The notes beneath the pieces are model-generated. The model saw only the letters and a program-made list of their open reading frames with translations. It made no database searches and was not told the DNA's origin. A stretch of DNA of 64,000 nt, taken from positions 1 through 64,000 of the forward strand of contig JAFAGA010000022.1 in assembly GCA_023423045.1 (NCBI GenBank), in the 5' to 3' direction. Shown in pieces: positions 1 through 9,033 of the stretch (positions are counted from its first letter, which is position 1; the number at the start of each line of letters is the position of its first letter). This DNA is from Bacillota bacterium (GTDB taxonomy: Bacteria; Bacillota; Clostridia; Lachnospirales; Lachnospiraceae). The position numbers were made by a program, and so were the translations under genes.

Positions 1-397
1 ATGAAGTTTTGCAATACTTAATTCCAGAAAATCTTAGAAACCTTAGTTTGCTGGAATTTAATCTTGCAAGGAATATACCAGACCAGAAGTTAAGTTTGCA
101 AACTGGAACCTCGGATTCCAATTCAGCAGTATACCAAGCATATATTCGGCATGCAACAGATGGGAAGAAAATTGCAAAGAAAAATGAAATAATTGTTATA
201 TATATACATAAAAAGTAAAAATGTTTGTTGGTTTTTAAGCTCAAAAAAAGATTTACAAAATCTAACTTCTAGATTATGATTATTACTATCTACCCAGTCT
301 TTATTTTCCATTTACATCTCTTATTATTTTCTTCATTTTTCTTTTGATTTTATTCGTCATCATTTTATTCCCAACAGATAATAAAGGAGGTTATATT
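1..397. other. AT-rich leader region before the Tad-like cluster
   Basis: No convincing gene was found here. A 69-codon open frame (9-218) lacks a ribosome site and resembles no family I know. The right half carries the promoter described separately and a roughly 110-base untranslated leader for the first Tad-like gene. The left edge is cut by the window, so the end of an upstream gene could be present. Confidence 0.5.
252..280 (+). promoter_or_regulatory. Putative sigma-A promoter of the Tad-like cluster
   Basis: TTTACA (252-257) and TATGAT (275-280) are separated by exactly 17 bases, close to the vegetative consensus. The expected transcript would start near 287 and run about 110 bases before the first gene. 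No other promoter this good was seen up to about 8 kb, which fits one long transcript. This is a motif match only. Confidence 0.55.
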
Positions 398-1237
398 TTG
401 AAAGTAGCTTTTTGGAGCAATTCGAATGAATTGTGCAAGGTTTCTTCCAACCTGGCGGCCATCAGTGTGGTAAGTGCTATTCGTTACCCCCATTCTATCA
501 TCGCCATGGAGAACCGTTTATCCCCTCATAATCTTGGAAGAGCTTACAACGGAGGATATTATGCCGCCGCATTGGATGAAGGAGGGGCAAATTATTATGA
601 TGGAGGAGGCATTGAGGGGCTGCTCCGAAAAATATACAGGGGAGATATCCGGCCCGAAAGCCTAAAAGCCTGCCTGAAAGAAATTATATGCGAACGGCTG
701 TATTATATTTCCCAGAGAAGAGTAATACATAACGAAATATTTGATCATGAATTAAACCATTGCCTCCGGCCCCTGTTTCAGATGATAGAGGAGAGCTCGG
801 ACCTGTGCTTCATTGATACCGCCAGCAACTATAATCTGAGCACACAGATTATTTTGGAAGATGCGGAGCTTATCGTTGTTAGTCTGTGCCAAAAGTCCGG
901 CGTTCTGGAGGATTTCTTCCTCAATCATTCCGCTCTGATTCCTAAGTCGATTTTTCTCATCAGCAATTATGAGCATCATTCACTATATCCCGTAAGGCAG
1001 ATAGCAAAGCTGCTTCATATCCCTGTCGAGCAAATAATTCCCATCCCTTATAACGAAAGCTACCAGACAGCTTATCGCGGAGGATATGTTTATGAGTACA
1101 TCTCCCGTAATCTCGGGTGTGCTAAGGATAACTCCGATTATATGTTTATACAGGCTATAAGAAGAGCCTCTTATCTTATAATGAAGAGGATAGAGCCTCT
1201 ATTAATCCCAGCGAAATCCCTTTCTATCGTCAGATGA
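398..1237 (+). CDS. CpaE/MinD-like protein with degenerate nucleotide-binding loop
   Basis: The TTG start at 398 is chosen because AAAGGAGG lies 7 bases upstream; the longer ATG frame from 344 has no ribosome site. The 279-aa product begins with a short beta strand (KVAFWSN) as in MinD/CpaE folds, but the Walker A loop is not recognisable (residues about 7-15, no GKT). A hydrophobic strand ending in Asp (LCFID) sits where Walker B/switch II would be. It aligns by eye along its length with the protein at 3487-4389 (FWSN/FWSP; AELIVVSL/ADLIVVNL), so the two are paralogues. CpaE-like proteins help position or assemble Tad pili; with no intact P-loop this one is probably structural. It overlaps the next gene by 4 bases. 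Confidence 0.6.
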   Translation: MKVAFWSNSNELCKVSSNLAAISVVSAIRYPHSIIAMENRLSPHNLGRAYNGGYYAAALDEGGANYYDGGGIEGLLRKIYRGDIRPESLKACLKEIICERLYYISQRRVIHNEIFDHELNHCLRPLFQMIEESSDLCFIDTASNYNLSTQIILEDAELIVVSLCQKSGVLEDFFLNHSALIPKSIFLISNYEHHSLYPVRQIAKLLHIPVEQIIPIPYNESYQTAYRGGYVYEYISRNLGCAKDNSDYMFIQAIRRASYLIMKRIEPLLIPAKSLSIVR

Positions 1238-1473
1238 TTCTGTTGCGCTTCTTTATGATTATTTTCATCGGAACTATTCTTTATCTAATTCTACTGTGTC
1301 TCCTGCGCTCTTATGATGGACCTTATATTAAGCGTCGCACCGGGTTGTTCAAAGCGAAGCCGGGAAGCAGGGGGACAGGAATGATTCTAACTTATCTAAT
1401 TGTACTATTTCTTATAATTATCCTGAGTTTTGCAATTATAAAATTGAATATTAGGGGAGAGGTTTATAATTAA
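1234..1473 (+). CDS. Small two-helix membrane protein of the Tad-like cluster
   Basis: This 79-aa protein starts within the stop codon of the previous gene (ATGA overlap), which implies translational coupling. It has two strongly hydrophobic segments (residues about 2-25 and 50-72) joined by a basic loop containing YIKRRTG and KAKPGSRG. No family is recognised. Its place between a CpaE-like and a CpaB-like gene suggests a small inner-membrane subunit or assembly factor of the same machine; that role is inferred from position alone. About 110 bases follow before the next start, the first sizeable gap in the cluster. Confidence 0.6.
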   Translation: MILLRFFMIIFIGTILYLILLCLLRSYDGPYIKRRTGLFKAKPGSRGTGMILTYLIVLFLIIILSFAIIKLNIRGEVYN

Positions 1474-1583
1474 GACTTTTTACAAAGGACTTGTTTGATT
1501 TTTAGAAGGCAAGATGTTTAAATACATTTTGCAAATAATGTTGGTGCCACAAATAGGTAGGCAGCGGCGGAATGGAGATTAAT

Positions 1584-2819
1584 ATGAAAATAAGTTACCG
1601 TTTAAGACGTTCGACGAAGCAGTATATCATAGTATCGTTGATTTGCATTCTAATAATCGGGGGTGCTGCGATTTTTACCGCCTATGTAATAACACAGCAG
1701 ATCAAGGAAGAATATGAGCTGCTTCTTGCAAAGGCGCATCAGGATATGAGTCTGAATCAAAGGAATGTATATGTTGCGGCTGCTGATATAGCTGCAGGAG
1801 ATAAGATAACGCCGGATAGGGTGGTGAAGAGAGAGGTGTACTCGTCCCAGCCCCGGAATAATTTCATCACAAGCAAGGAGATCGGAACGTTGGCGCTAAT
1901 CGATATACCTGCAGATACCCAGATCCTATATTCCATGGTTACAGTTCCTGAGATTTCCTCCGAGCTTCGTGAGGTGGAGTATCAGGTAATCAATATTAAT
2001 TCTAATATTGACAGCAATGATGCGGTTGATATCAGAATCTTCTTCCAAAACGGAGAGGATTATGTGGTTTTACCAAAAAAAGTGCTGAGGGGATACATTA
2101 AAGATTCGCCAAGCTGCTTTCTATGGCTTACGGAAGAGGAGATTATCAGGATACGCAATGCAATTGTGGATGCTTACCTGTACACAGGAGCATATCTCTA
2201 TACTGCAAAGTATATAGAGCCAAATATACAGGAAGCCTCGATTGTGACCTACACTCCGTCGGTTGAGGCAATTGAGCTGATACGCAAAAATCCCAATATA
2301 GTAGATACCGCAATGAACGAGCTGAGTTCCGTGGTGCGAAAGGCGCTGGAAAACCGACTTGCCAATGCGTTAAAAAGAGAAATCGCCGGACAGAGCTGGG
2401 ATATCGATGATGATTACGTCTATCAACAATATGATGAAAGTGAGCAGGAAATAAGTGAACAGGCAGATGAAGCGGATAGTGCAAGGGATATTACATCGGA
2501 CGGTTCATTTTCGACTGCGGGAGAAGAAAAGGAGGAAACGATGGGGATGAGGAGAGAAGAGACTCAGGAAGAGACCCGTGTGCAAGAGGTGGAAAATACA
2601 CGAAGAGAAGCAGGGGCAAAGGAGAGAGCCGGATTGCAGGAAGAGGCGGTACTTCCAAGGGATAAGCAAAGAGTCGGCGGGACAGGAGTTGGTAATTCAG
2701 GGACCGGGGGAGAGAGTTATGGTAATGATCCATCCGCCTCACCGGACCTTGGAGCAGTTAAGGGGTTCCAGGGGACCGAGATAAGAGCGGAAGATTATTT
2801 TAGTATGACGGAGGGTTGA
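1584..2819 (+). CDS. CpaB/RcpC-like SAF-domain protein with long charged tail
   Basis: The start at 1584 has TGGAG 6 bases upstream; an in-frame ATG at 1572 lacks one. The 411-aa protein has an N-terminal membrane segment (residues about 15-37), then a periplasm-facing SAF-like domain (about 60-120: VYVAAADIAAGDKIT, typical of CpaB/FlgA). A mixed alpha/beta region extends to about 270. In the Tad family CpaB sits on the outer side of the inner membrane and contributes to pilus assembly. The last 130 residues are unusual: low-complexity, rich in Glu, Arg, Gly and Ser, and probably disordered. The next gene starts 3 bases after the stop. Confidence 0.7.
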   Translation: MKISYRLRRSTKQYIIVSLICILIIGGAAIFTAYVITQQIKEEYELLLAKAHQDMSLNQRNVYVAAADIAAGDKITPDRVVKREVYSSQPRNNFITSKEIGTLALIDIPADTQILYSMVTVPEISSELREVEYQVININSNIDSNDAVDIRIFFQNGEDYVVLPKKVLRGYIKDSPSCFLWLTEEEIIRIRNAIVDAYLYTGAYLYTAKYIEPNIQEASIVTYTPSVEAIELIRKNPNIVDTAMNELSSVVRKALENRLANALKREIAGQSWDIDDDYVYQQYDESEQEISEQADEADSARDITSDGSFSTAGEEKEETMGMRREETQEETRVQEVENTRREAGAKERAGLQEEAVLPRDKQRVGGTGVGNSGTGGESYGNDPSASPDLGAVKGFQGTEIRAEDYFSMTEG

Positions 2820-2822
2820 AGA

Positions 2823-3482
2823 ATGACATGTATCGGATATATCGGAGAAGAAATTTATGACATTATTCTCTATATCAGCCGCACTTTATCCAGATTGAAC
2901 TGTCGCGTACTGATTATCGATTTTACGGGATCCAATGCCATGTCTAAGGCCATACACCATGGAATGGATCTGGACAGCAGCAGCGGGATCATTCATTACC
3001 GCGGCATTAGTTATATAAGAAGAAGACCGGAACAGGAGGAGATGGAACCGTATACCTCCGGCGTGGTATTTGTATTATTCGGATACGATTACAGGAAAGA
3101 GGTATTTCCCTGTGACAAACTGGTTGCAGTAATGAATCCCTTTCCCCATATCGTTGATAAGATTAATTTCTGTATCAATGAACTGGATTTGCCCCAGAAT
3201 AGGATGCATATTCTAATACGGGATGTGATTTCCATAGATGATGCTGAGCAGGCCAAAAATAAAATAGAGTTCCTGTATGAAGATGAGCCGGTGAACTATT
3301 TGTACCTGGAGCTTGCGGATTATATATGCGCGGCAAGATGCCAGGAGACGCAGACAATCAATTTTGAAAATATATCCTCAGGCCTGAAAAATTATATTCT
3401 ATACAGCATCCGCCGGATGCTTCCCGAGCTAAGTACGGATCGGATCAGGAAGGCAATGCGCTCGGCGAGAAAGGGCAGGTGA
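2823..3482 (+). CDS. CpaE-like accessory protein without P-loop
   Basis: The 219-aa product starts after GGAGGG overlapping the end of the SAF gene. It opens with a hydrophobic strand (TCIGYIGEEIYD), then RVLIIDFTG, the pattern of a MinD/CpaE Rossmann-like fold, but Walker A is absent. The second half is helical and ends in a basic tail (RSARKGR). I do not recognise a specific family. It sits between the SAF protein and a third CpaE-like protein, so a role in assembling or positioning the secretion ATPase is plausible but inferred. Confidence 0.55.
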   Translation: MTCIGYIGEEIYDIILYISRTLSRLNCRVLIIDFTGSNAMSKAIHHGMDLDSSSGIIHYRGISYIRRRPEQEEMEPYTSGVVFVLFGYDYRKEVFPCDKLVAVMNPFPHIVDKINFCINELDLPQNRMHILIRDVISIDDAEQAKNKIEFLYEDEPVNYLYLELADYICAARCQETQTINFENISSGLKNYILYSIRRMLPELSTDRIRKAMRSARKGR

Positions 3483-3486
3483 AAAT

Positions 3487-4389
3487 GTGAGCAAACTTCT
3501 GTTTTGGTCGCCCTACCATGGGCAAGGGCAAACCTGCAATCTCCATGTAATCTCGTTGATCATGGGATTGGTTCATAAGAAAAAGGTACTGATGATGCAG
3601 ACTCATTTTAGAAATAACAACCTGGAAAGCCCCCTGGTCGGATATAATGTGGATTCAAAGGGAGAAGGGGACGCTATTTTTCAGGAAATCGGCCTGGATA
3701 TGGCGGTTACCTATAGCCGGATGAATCAGGTTAGCACAAAGACGCTTATGAACTGCTGCTTAACCTTTCCGGAGACCTCCATGTTCCTGCTGCCTGGGAC
3801 TCAAATTGCCTGCAAGGAGACCTTTGAGCGGGATATTGCCGGAGAAATACACCGGCTGGTCCGGGAGGCAGATGAATGTGTTGACTTTGTAGTGATCGAT
3901 TCGAACAGCGGCAGGGATCCGTTGTCTATGAGGCTGATGGAGGGAGCGGATCTGATTGTAGTGAATCTGACGCAACGAAGGCATGTGATCCATAAATTCT
4001 TTCATGAATATGGCGATAGCTTTTCAAAATCCGCCAAGGTGTTCTACCTGTTCGGTGATTATGATAACAACTCCAGCTATAATCTTAGCAATTGCCGCAG
4101 AAGGTACGGCAAATATCTTAATCGCAGCAATTCGGGCATTATTCCCTACTGTACCAAATTAATGGATGCTCAGAGCGAAAGCAGAATGCTCCAATTTATG
4201 AAAAAGGGGTTATATGCCGGACCGGCAGCCAGGGAACCTGGGAGGCGGGGAAGACGAAGGCTGTTTCTTTCCGGCCCCAGACATCCTCCTGAGGAAACAG
4301 ACGAATTCTTTTATAAGTCACGGCAATCGGCGGATAAAATACTCGGTTTACTACAACCACCCATTAAAACAGAGGGAGGATATGGATGA
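3487..4389 (+). CDS. CpaE/MinD-like protein with altered Walker A
   Basis: The 300-aa product uses a GTG start 4 bases after the preceding stop. Near the N-terminus, HGQGQTCN stands where a deviant Walker A (KGGVGKT) is expected; the signature lysine is replaced by Gln, so ATP hydrolysis is doubtful. A hydrophobic strand ending in Asp (VDFVVIDSNSG, about residue 133) matches the Walker B/switch region, and ADLIVVNLTQ matches the following strand of MinD-like ATPases. It is a paralogue of the first gene of the cluster. Its stop overlaps the ATPase start by 4 bases, implying coupled production with the motor. Confidence 0.65.
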   Translation: MSKLLFWSPYHGQGQTCNLHVISLIMGLVHKKKVLMMQTHFRNNNLESPLVGYNVDSKGEGDAIFQEIGLDMAVTYSRMNQVSTKTLMNCCLTFPETSMFLLPGTQIACKETFERDIAGEIHRLVREADECVDFVVIDSNSGRDPLSMRLMEGADLIVVNLTQRRHVIHKFFHEYGDSFSKSAKVFYLFGDYDNNSSYNLSNCRRRYGKYLNRSNSGIIPYCTKLMDAQSESRMLQFMKKGLYAGPAAREPGRRGRRRLFLSGPRHPPEETDEFFYKSRQSADKILGLLQPPIKTEGGYG

Positions 4390-6227
4390 GTGTTTATGAA
4401 TGGATGATTTCGGTCATTTTGCTGACAGCAGCTGCATTATATCTTTTTTATATCTTCAAGGCAAGGACGGAGGAAGAGAAGGAGGAGCAGAATATCCACT
4501 CTATAGAAGCTCTGTGTGAGGAGATAAAAAAGAGAATCAATGAGATCATTAATATGGATTTGAATATTTTGAGGCTGAACAAAAATGATTTGGAGAGCAG
4601 GAGGGAAGTGAAACGTTCTCTGAGGGAAGCAACCCGGGGCTGCTCTCACGGCAATATCCATATGAAAATGATCGTGCTCGCAAGAATTAAGAAAACACTG
4701 GCGGGATCTCTTGGGATAACAGAGGAAGTGATTGATACCGTCCTTCCCTTTGGAAATCATGAGCTGCTGACATCGACAGACCGGTTTGAGATAATGATGT
4801 ATCTGGAAAAAAGGGAGGGGAATTGCGATATGTTTCGTTCCATTCTAAACAAGGCGGGTCTGGGACAATTAATAAAGGAAGAGGGGAGTTATCATTATGA
4901 TATTACAGAGAAAGATCTGGAGGCAGCATTTCATCAGCTGATCAGTCCCCTTAGCTATGATGACAAACTAAATATAATTACCCAGAGAATTTATCAGGAT
5001 ACCTATGGCCTGTCTGTTGTAGACCTGCTGATTATGGAGGATGAATCTGTGGACAGCATCTCGGGAGGTGTTTCCGGTCTCACACAGGAGAACTGCAGAT
5101 ATAAAGAGGAGGATATTTACTGCGGAGCGTTTAGAAAACCGATGACATATGACAGCATCTGGGTGGTATGCGAAGGAAAACCCATCCACCTGAAATTTCT
5201 GAGCTTTGGATCTCCTAACGGCATTGTCCGCGTCTGCAAGAATCTTTCGGAACATGGAAGAAACGGGCATTTCACATCCTCGGAAGGGGGGAGTAAAAAT
5301 CATCTGGCCAACGGAAGCCGTGTAACCACCTTCCGGCCGTATAATGCATCCCAATGGGCCTTTTTTGTGAGAAAGTTCGGAACCACCTCGCACTTTGAGC
5401 TGAAGGACTTGATTACGGACAATGGAAGCAGATACCCCATCGAACTATTGAAATGGTGTATCCGCGGATGTGTAAATCTTATTTTTTCAGGAGACCAAAA
5501 CTCCGGTAAAACAACGAATATGCGTGCAGCCGTGATGGAGATTGATAAGAGGCAGCAGATACGAACGGTGGAGGCCGATTTTGAATTATATCTGAATGAT
5601 GCCTATTATGACAGGAATATCCTTGGAACACGTCCAAGCAAATCCCTTGGCTTTGCGAAGCTGATTGAGTTGCTGAAGGCCTCGGAGGCCCACACTATTC
5701 TGTTCGGTGAAACAGCGAGTCTGGAGCAGGCAAAGCATCTTCTGGATTTGCTTCTTGCCGGAACTAAGAGGGTCATAACCACAGGGCACTGGTCAACGGC
5801 AGATGATATCCTTTCCTACTTTGTTCTCGCCCACGGAGGTTATGGAAATGCCGGGACACAGGATATTGAGAGGGTAATTGCGAGGCTGCTGCATATTGAT
5901 GTTCATCATGTAAAGGACAATGAAGGGCATCGTTATATCGACCGCATTACTGAGATTATTCCGCGTGAAATAGAGGAAACGAAGCTGTTGGAAAAAGAAA
6001 AGCAGGAAGGGGTAGATAGAATAGCAGACATCCTCGAGCATATGTACCGAGGGAAAGCTTATGATACAAGGGACATTGTAATCTATGAAAACGGTAAGTA
6101 CCGGATGGTCCATCCCATCAGCGACAGGCTTACGGATATCATTCTTCGTAATCTTCCCCCGGAGGAAAGATCCAACTTTTTGGAATTCAATCAAATATCA
6201 GGAGGGGGTGTCAGAAAAGCTTGCTGA
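4386..6227 (+). CDS. CpaF/TadA-type secretion ATPase, membrane-anchored variant
   Basis: This 613-aa type II/IV secretion ATPase has Walker A GDQNSGKTT (residues 369-377), an FGETA segment near residue 440 in the Walker B position, and TTGH (His 468) matching the His box. Upstream, ANGSRVTTFRPYN corresponds to the GSR-containing N-terminal-domain motif of CpaF. Such ATPases power pilus assembly or secretion from the cytoplasm. An unusual feature is a hydrophobic N-terminal segment (residues about 7-25) that looks like a membrane anchor; typical CpaF proteins are soluble. The start follows GAGGGAGG and overlaps the previous stop. Confidence 0.88.
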   Translation: MSVYEWMISVILLTAAALYLFYIFKARTEEEKEEQNIHSIEALCEEIKKRINEIINMDLNILRLNKNDLESRREVKRSLREATRGCSHGNIHMKMIVLARIKKTLAGSLGITEEVIDTVLPFGNHELLTSTDRFEIMMYLEKREGNCDMFRSILNKAGLGQLIKEEGSYHYDITEKDLEAAFHQLISPLSYDDKLNIITQRIYQDTYGLSVVDLLIMEDESVDSISGGVSGLTQENCRYKEEDIYCGAFRKPMTYDSIWVVCEGKPIHLKFLSFGSPNGIVRVCKNLSEHGRNGHFTSSEGGSKNHLANGSRVTTFRPYNASQWAFFVRKFGTTSHFELKDLITDNGSRYPIELLKWCIRGCVNLIFSGDQNSGKTTNMRAAVMEIDKRQQIRTVEADFELYLNDAYYDRNILGTRPSKSLGFAKLIELLKASEAHTILFGETASLEQAKHLLDLLLAGTKRVITTGHWSTADDILSYFVLAHGGYGNAGTQDIERVIARLLHIDVHHVKDNEGHRYIDRITEIIPREIEETKLLEKEKQEGVDRIADILEHMYRGKAYDTRDIVIYENGKYRMVHPISDRLTDIILRNLPPEERSNFLEFNQISGGGVRKAC

Positions 6228-8257
6228 TTCTTCCGATTATATTAATTCTTATTGTTCTTGCCTATGTCTGTGCCATGACCGTGCTCATAAGACAGGGGCG
6301 AATCAAAAGGAGGCTTTGGGCAGTCGAAGGAAATTCTCGGAGCTCTCATAAGAGAGCCGACCACCTTTGCTTTAAACTTTATCGCTTATTGATGGCAACA
6401 GGTCTCACCAGAGATTACATTGAAAAGCTATCCTATCAGTTCAGACTTATTAGCCCCTGTGACAGCAGGGAAATCGCCCGAAGATCAGTTGGGACATGCA
6501 TAATCTGCGGTATATTCAGTATATTCACATTCCTTTTGTTATTTATATTAAATCCCAGACTTATCACGATGTTCATATCACTAACCGCTGTCCTCATACT
6601 TAATCATGAGGTAATTGGAAGGATTGCAAAATCATTTGAAATAAAGCTGAATTTAGAGATACAGGAGCTTATCGAGAATGAAATACACAATTATTATGTG
6701 AATTACCGCGTTGATGACGCTCTTTATCTATCCATGGACAGTCTGAGTCCCAATATGAAGACTGCTGCGGGCCAGGTCTATGAGCTGCTGTTATCCGATG
6801 ACCGGGAAGAGGCGCTGGGAGAGTACTATGAGAATATACCAAATAAGTATCTTAGGGAATTCGTATCCCTATGTGTGGGAGTTGCCGAACGAGGCGATGA
6901 AGAGATGAACGGAAAGCATATATTTGTCCGGAACCTGGAGAATCTGCATTCCCAGGTTGAGATTGAAATTGATAAGCTGCAAAGAATTCGTATGGAATTT
7001 ACAGGAGTAATCCTGATTGTCATTCTTCCTCTCTTCTGCATCGATCTCGTCAAGTGGTTTTGTATCAGTATAAAAGAGAATATGGGAGGCTTCTATTACG
7101 GAAAAACGGGTTTTCTAATTGATCTGGGGCTGCTGGCCGTTATCTGCGCGGTCTACGTAATCATGCATAAAAGTGCGGAATACCGGACTTTTCACCAATC
7201 CACACATGGATGGCTCCATGCCCTGGACCGGCTTCCCTGGATCAGGAGAGCAATGGATAATTATAGCAATAAGAATGCTTCAAGAATGGAAGAGTTGAAG
7301 CGTATCCTTAAAAATAATGGATATGGCATTACCCCGAGGCATTTTGTATTGAGAAGTATTCTGCTTGCCATTGCGGTATTCTGTGTTGGAATGGGCATTG
7401 CAGCCTACCTTAATCATAGCAACAGGGAGGCCTTATTGTCTGTTGACAGAGCAGCAGCAGCCTCCCTCACCTCGGCGGCGGATGAAAAGCAGCATGAAAA
7501 AATGGCATCTGTCATACAGGAGTATACAAAAAGCTACATTTTATCCATTGAGAAGAAAGCACTAAGAAATATGCCAGCTCATAAGGAAGGCCTGGAGGAG
7601 CTTCTTCGAAAGGAGTTTTATAACAAGCTTGTTGCGGGGGCGGTTGCAAAGGAGATTTTCAGACGGGTGGAAGAATACAAAGCATCCCGCCTCTCTCTGG
7701 GAGATCTAATTCTGTGCATGTTTCTTGGTATAGGGTCCTATTTTTTACCTTCGGCACTGCTGCATTATGGTGCCTCCGTATCAAGGGATGCCATAGAGGA
7801 TGAGGTTCATCAGTTCAATGCGCTGATTGGTATGCTGATGTATGATAAAACAATGACGGTGAAGAAGCTGCTCATAGAAATGGAAACCTTTGCGGTTGTC
7901 TTTAAGCAATCCTTGCGCAAATGCATCAATAATTTCAGTGCGGGTGATGACCGGGCCCTTGATATCCTCAGAGAGGAAGAGCCTTATGGCGCGTTTGTGA
8001 GGATTATTGATAATCTGCTGCGCTGTGACGATATGCCGATTTATGAAGCCTTCCATGAGACGGACACCATGAGGGATGGGTATCTCTCCAAACGCAAGCT
8101 GGCGAATGAAAAATCCATCCGCAAAAGAGTGATCCGGGCATATATTCTGGCAGCAGTCCCGCTTTTACTGCTTTTTGCCTATGGAATTATACCAACTCTT
8201 CAAGCCTCCATTTATGAGATAACACAGACCTTGAAGGCTTTGGAGGGAGGATGGTAG
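6221..8257 (+). CDS. TadB/TadC-type membrane platform, double-length fusion
   Basis: This 678-aa protein has hydrophobic segments near residues 1-20, 88-130, 260-285, 298-318, 378-400, 495-515 and 640-665, with long soluble helical regions between. It reads as two consecutive T2SS-F/Tad platform units. In most Tad systems TadB and TadC are separate proteins of about 300 aa; here they appear joined. The platform is thought to couple the ATPase to the extruded subunits. The start is a TTG overlapping the ATPase stop (TTGCTGA), with GGAGGGGG 12 bases upstream. The fusion call rests on length and membrane pattern, not alignment. Confidence 0.75.
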   Translation: MLILPIILILIVLAYVCAMTVLIRQGRIKRRLWAVEGNSRSSHKRADHLCFKLYRLLMATGLTRDYIEKLSYQFRLISPCDSREIARRSVGTCIICGIFSIFTFLLLFILNPRLITMFISLTAVLILNHEVIGRIAKSFEIKLNLEIQELIENEIHNYYVNYRVDDALYLSMDSLSPNMKTAAGQVYELLLSDDREEALGEYYENIPNKYLREFVSLCVGVAERGDEEMNGKHIFVRNLENLHSQVEIEIDKLQRIRMEFTGVILIVILPLFCIDLVKWFCISIKENMGGFYYGKTGFLIDLGLLAVICAVYVIMHKSAEYRTFHQSTHGWLHALDRLPWIRRAMDNYSNKNASRMEELKRILKNNGYGITPRHFVLRSILLAIAVFCVGMGIAAYLNHSNREALLSVDRAAAASLTSAADEKQHEKMASVIQEYTKSYILSIEKKALRNMPAHKEGLEELLRKEFYNKLVAGAVAKEIFRRVEEYKASRLSLGDLILCMFLGIGSYFLPSALLHYGASVSRDAIEDEVHQFNALIGMLMYDKTMTVKKLLIEMETFAVVFKQSLRKCINNFSAGDDRALDILREEEPYGAFVRIIDNLLRCDDMPIYEAFHETDTMRDGYLSKRKLANEKSIRKRVIRAYILAAVPLLLLFAYGIIPTLQASIYEITQTLKALEGGW

Positions 8258-8298
8258 ATCAAAAATCAAATCTTATAAACATAAAGGGAGAAAAAATT

Positions 8299-8772
8299 AT
8301 GAAAACAAAGAATGCAAATAATCTGGTCGTTGGAGTTATCCTAACCTTATTTACTATTATTATAGTCGGGATTGTAATTCTATGGGGAACAGGGTACTTT
8401 GGGCAGAACAAGAAGACCCTTGATAAGAGTACTGCCAAGATAGACAGGGCAATTGGCTCCATGTCCGATTTCGATCTGAATGTCTATGATGACAGGAGTA
8501 TTAGCGGAGATGCACTGACAAAGCTTGTAGAGGATATGACAGAGGATGGAGTGATGGTGTCAATCGGTGTGAAAACACTTGGAGCCGCTTCTGTCTCTTA
8601 CTATAATTACGGTTATGAGGATAAGAATATATCCTCCTCCAAGGTTACCACAACGCCAACTCCTGTGAAATCGGCAAGTAATTACATCAATCCCAACGGA
8701 ACCTTTCTTGGAGAGGTGCTCAGAAATGTGAATGACGATATTGTATGTATTCTGTTTACACAGCAACCGTAA
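8299..8772 (+). CDS. Pilin-like protein, single N-terminal membrane helix (paralogue 1)
   Basis: ATG 8299 has AAAGGGAG 8 bases upstream; an in-frame ATG at 8251 overlapping the platform stop is an alternative that adds 16 residues. The 157-aa product has a short polar head, a strongly hydrophobic helix (residues about 9-31), then a soluble domain. It aligns by eye with the next gene: LNVYDDRSISGDAL versus ITMYEGEEIRGSEA, and near the end NGTFLGEVLRNVND versus TACFECEIIRSDNK. This lollipop shape and its position after the platform suggest a pilin or pseudopilin. No classical prepilin cleavage motif was seen. Confidence 0.65.
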   Translation: MKTKNANNLVVGVILTLFTIIIVGIVILWGTGYFGQNKKTLDKSTAKIDRAIGSMSDFDLNVYDDRSISGDALTKLVEDMTEDGVMVSIGVKTLGAASVSYYNYGYEDKNISSSKVTTTPTPVKSASNYINPNGTFLGEVLRNVNDDIVCILFTQQP

Positions 8773-9033
8773 TTATGATAGGTGAAGGCAGTATATAGAG
8801 GTAAATGTGGAATACAGAGGTGAATTTGGAACACAGAGGTGAGAGAGGTACATGCAGGTGATGCAATATCAGAGATGCATGCTGTGAATAGAGATGGGAT
8901 GCAATGTGCAGGAAGGAGCATGGTGCAGAAAGAAATGCAGCATCCAGAGATGAGCGCAACATATAGAAAGGATATACCGCATAGTGAGGAATGTAACCAA
9001 CAAGGATAGATACAGCGAATAGGAGGTTGGGTT
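8773..9033 (+). repeat. Purine-rich spacer with degenerate 19-bp tandem repeats
   Basis: The gap between the two pilin-like genes is strongly G/A-rich on the + strand. Four consecutive 19-base units (8799-8817, 8818-8836, 8837-8855, 8856-8874) all begin AGGT and share the pattern AGGTGAAT-TGGAACACAG in decreasing fidelity; later AGAGATG and ATGCAG motifs continue the pattern. Plus-strand frames are closed, and the open minus-strand frame is a by-product of purine bias. It may be a decayed repeat array or an untranslated spacer that adjusts expression of the second pilin-like gene. Confidence 0.55.

Noticed and set aside
9..218. 69-codon open frame at the left edge
   Set aside because: There is no ribosome site, no recognisable family, and an AT-rich low-order sequence; it may be chance, and the window edge prevents a better judgement.
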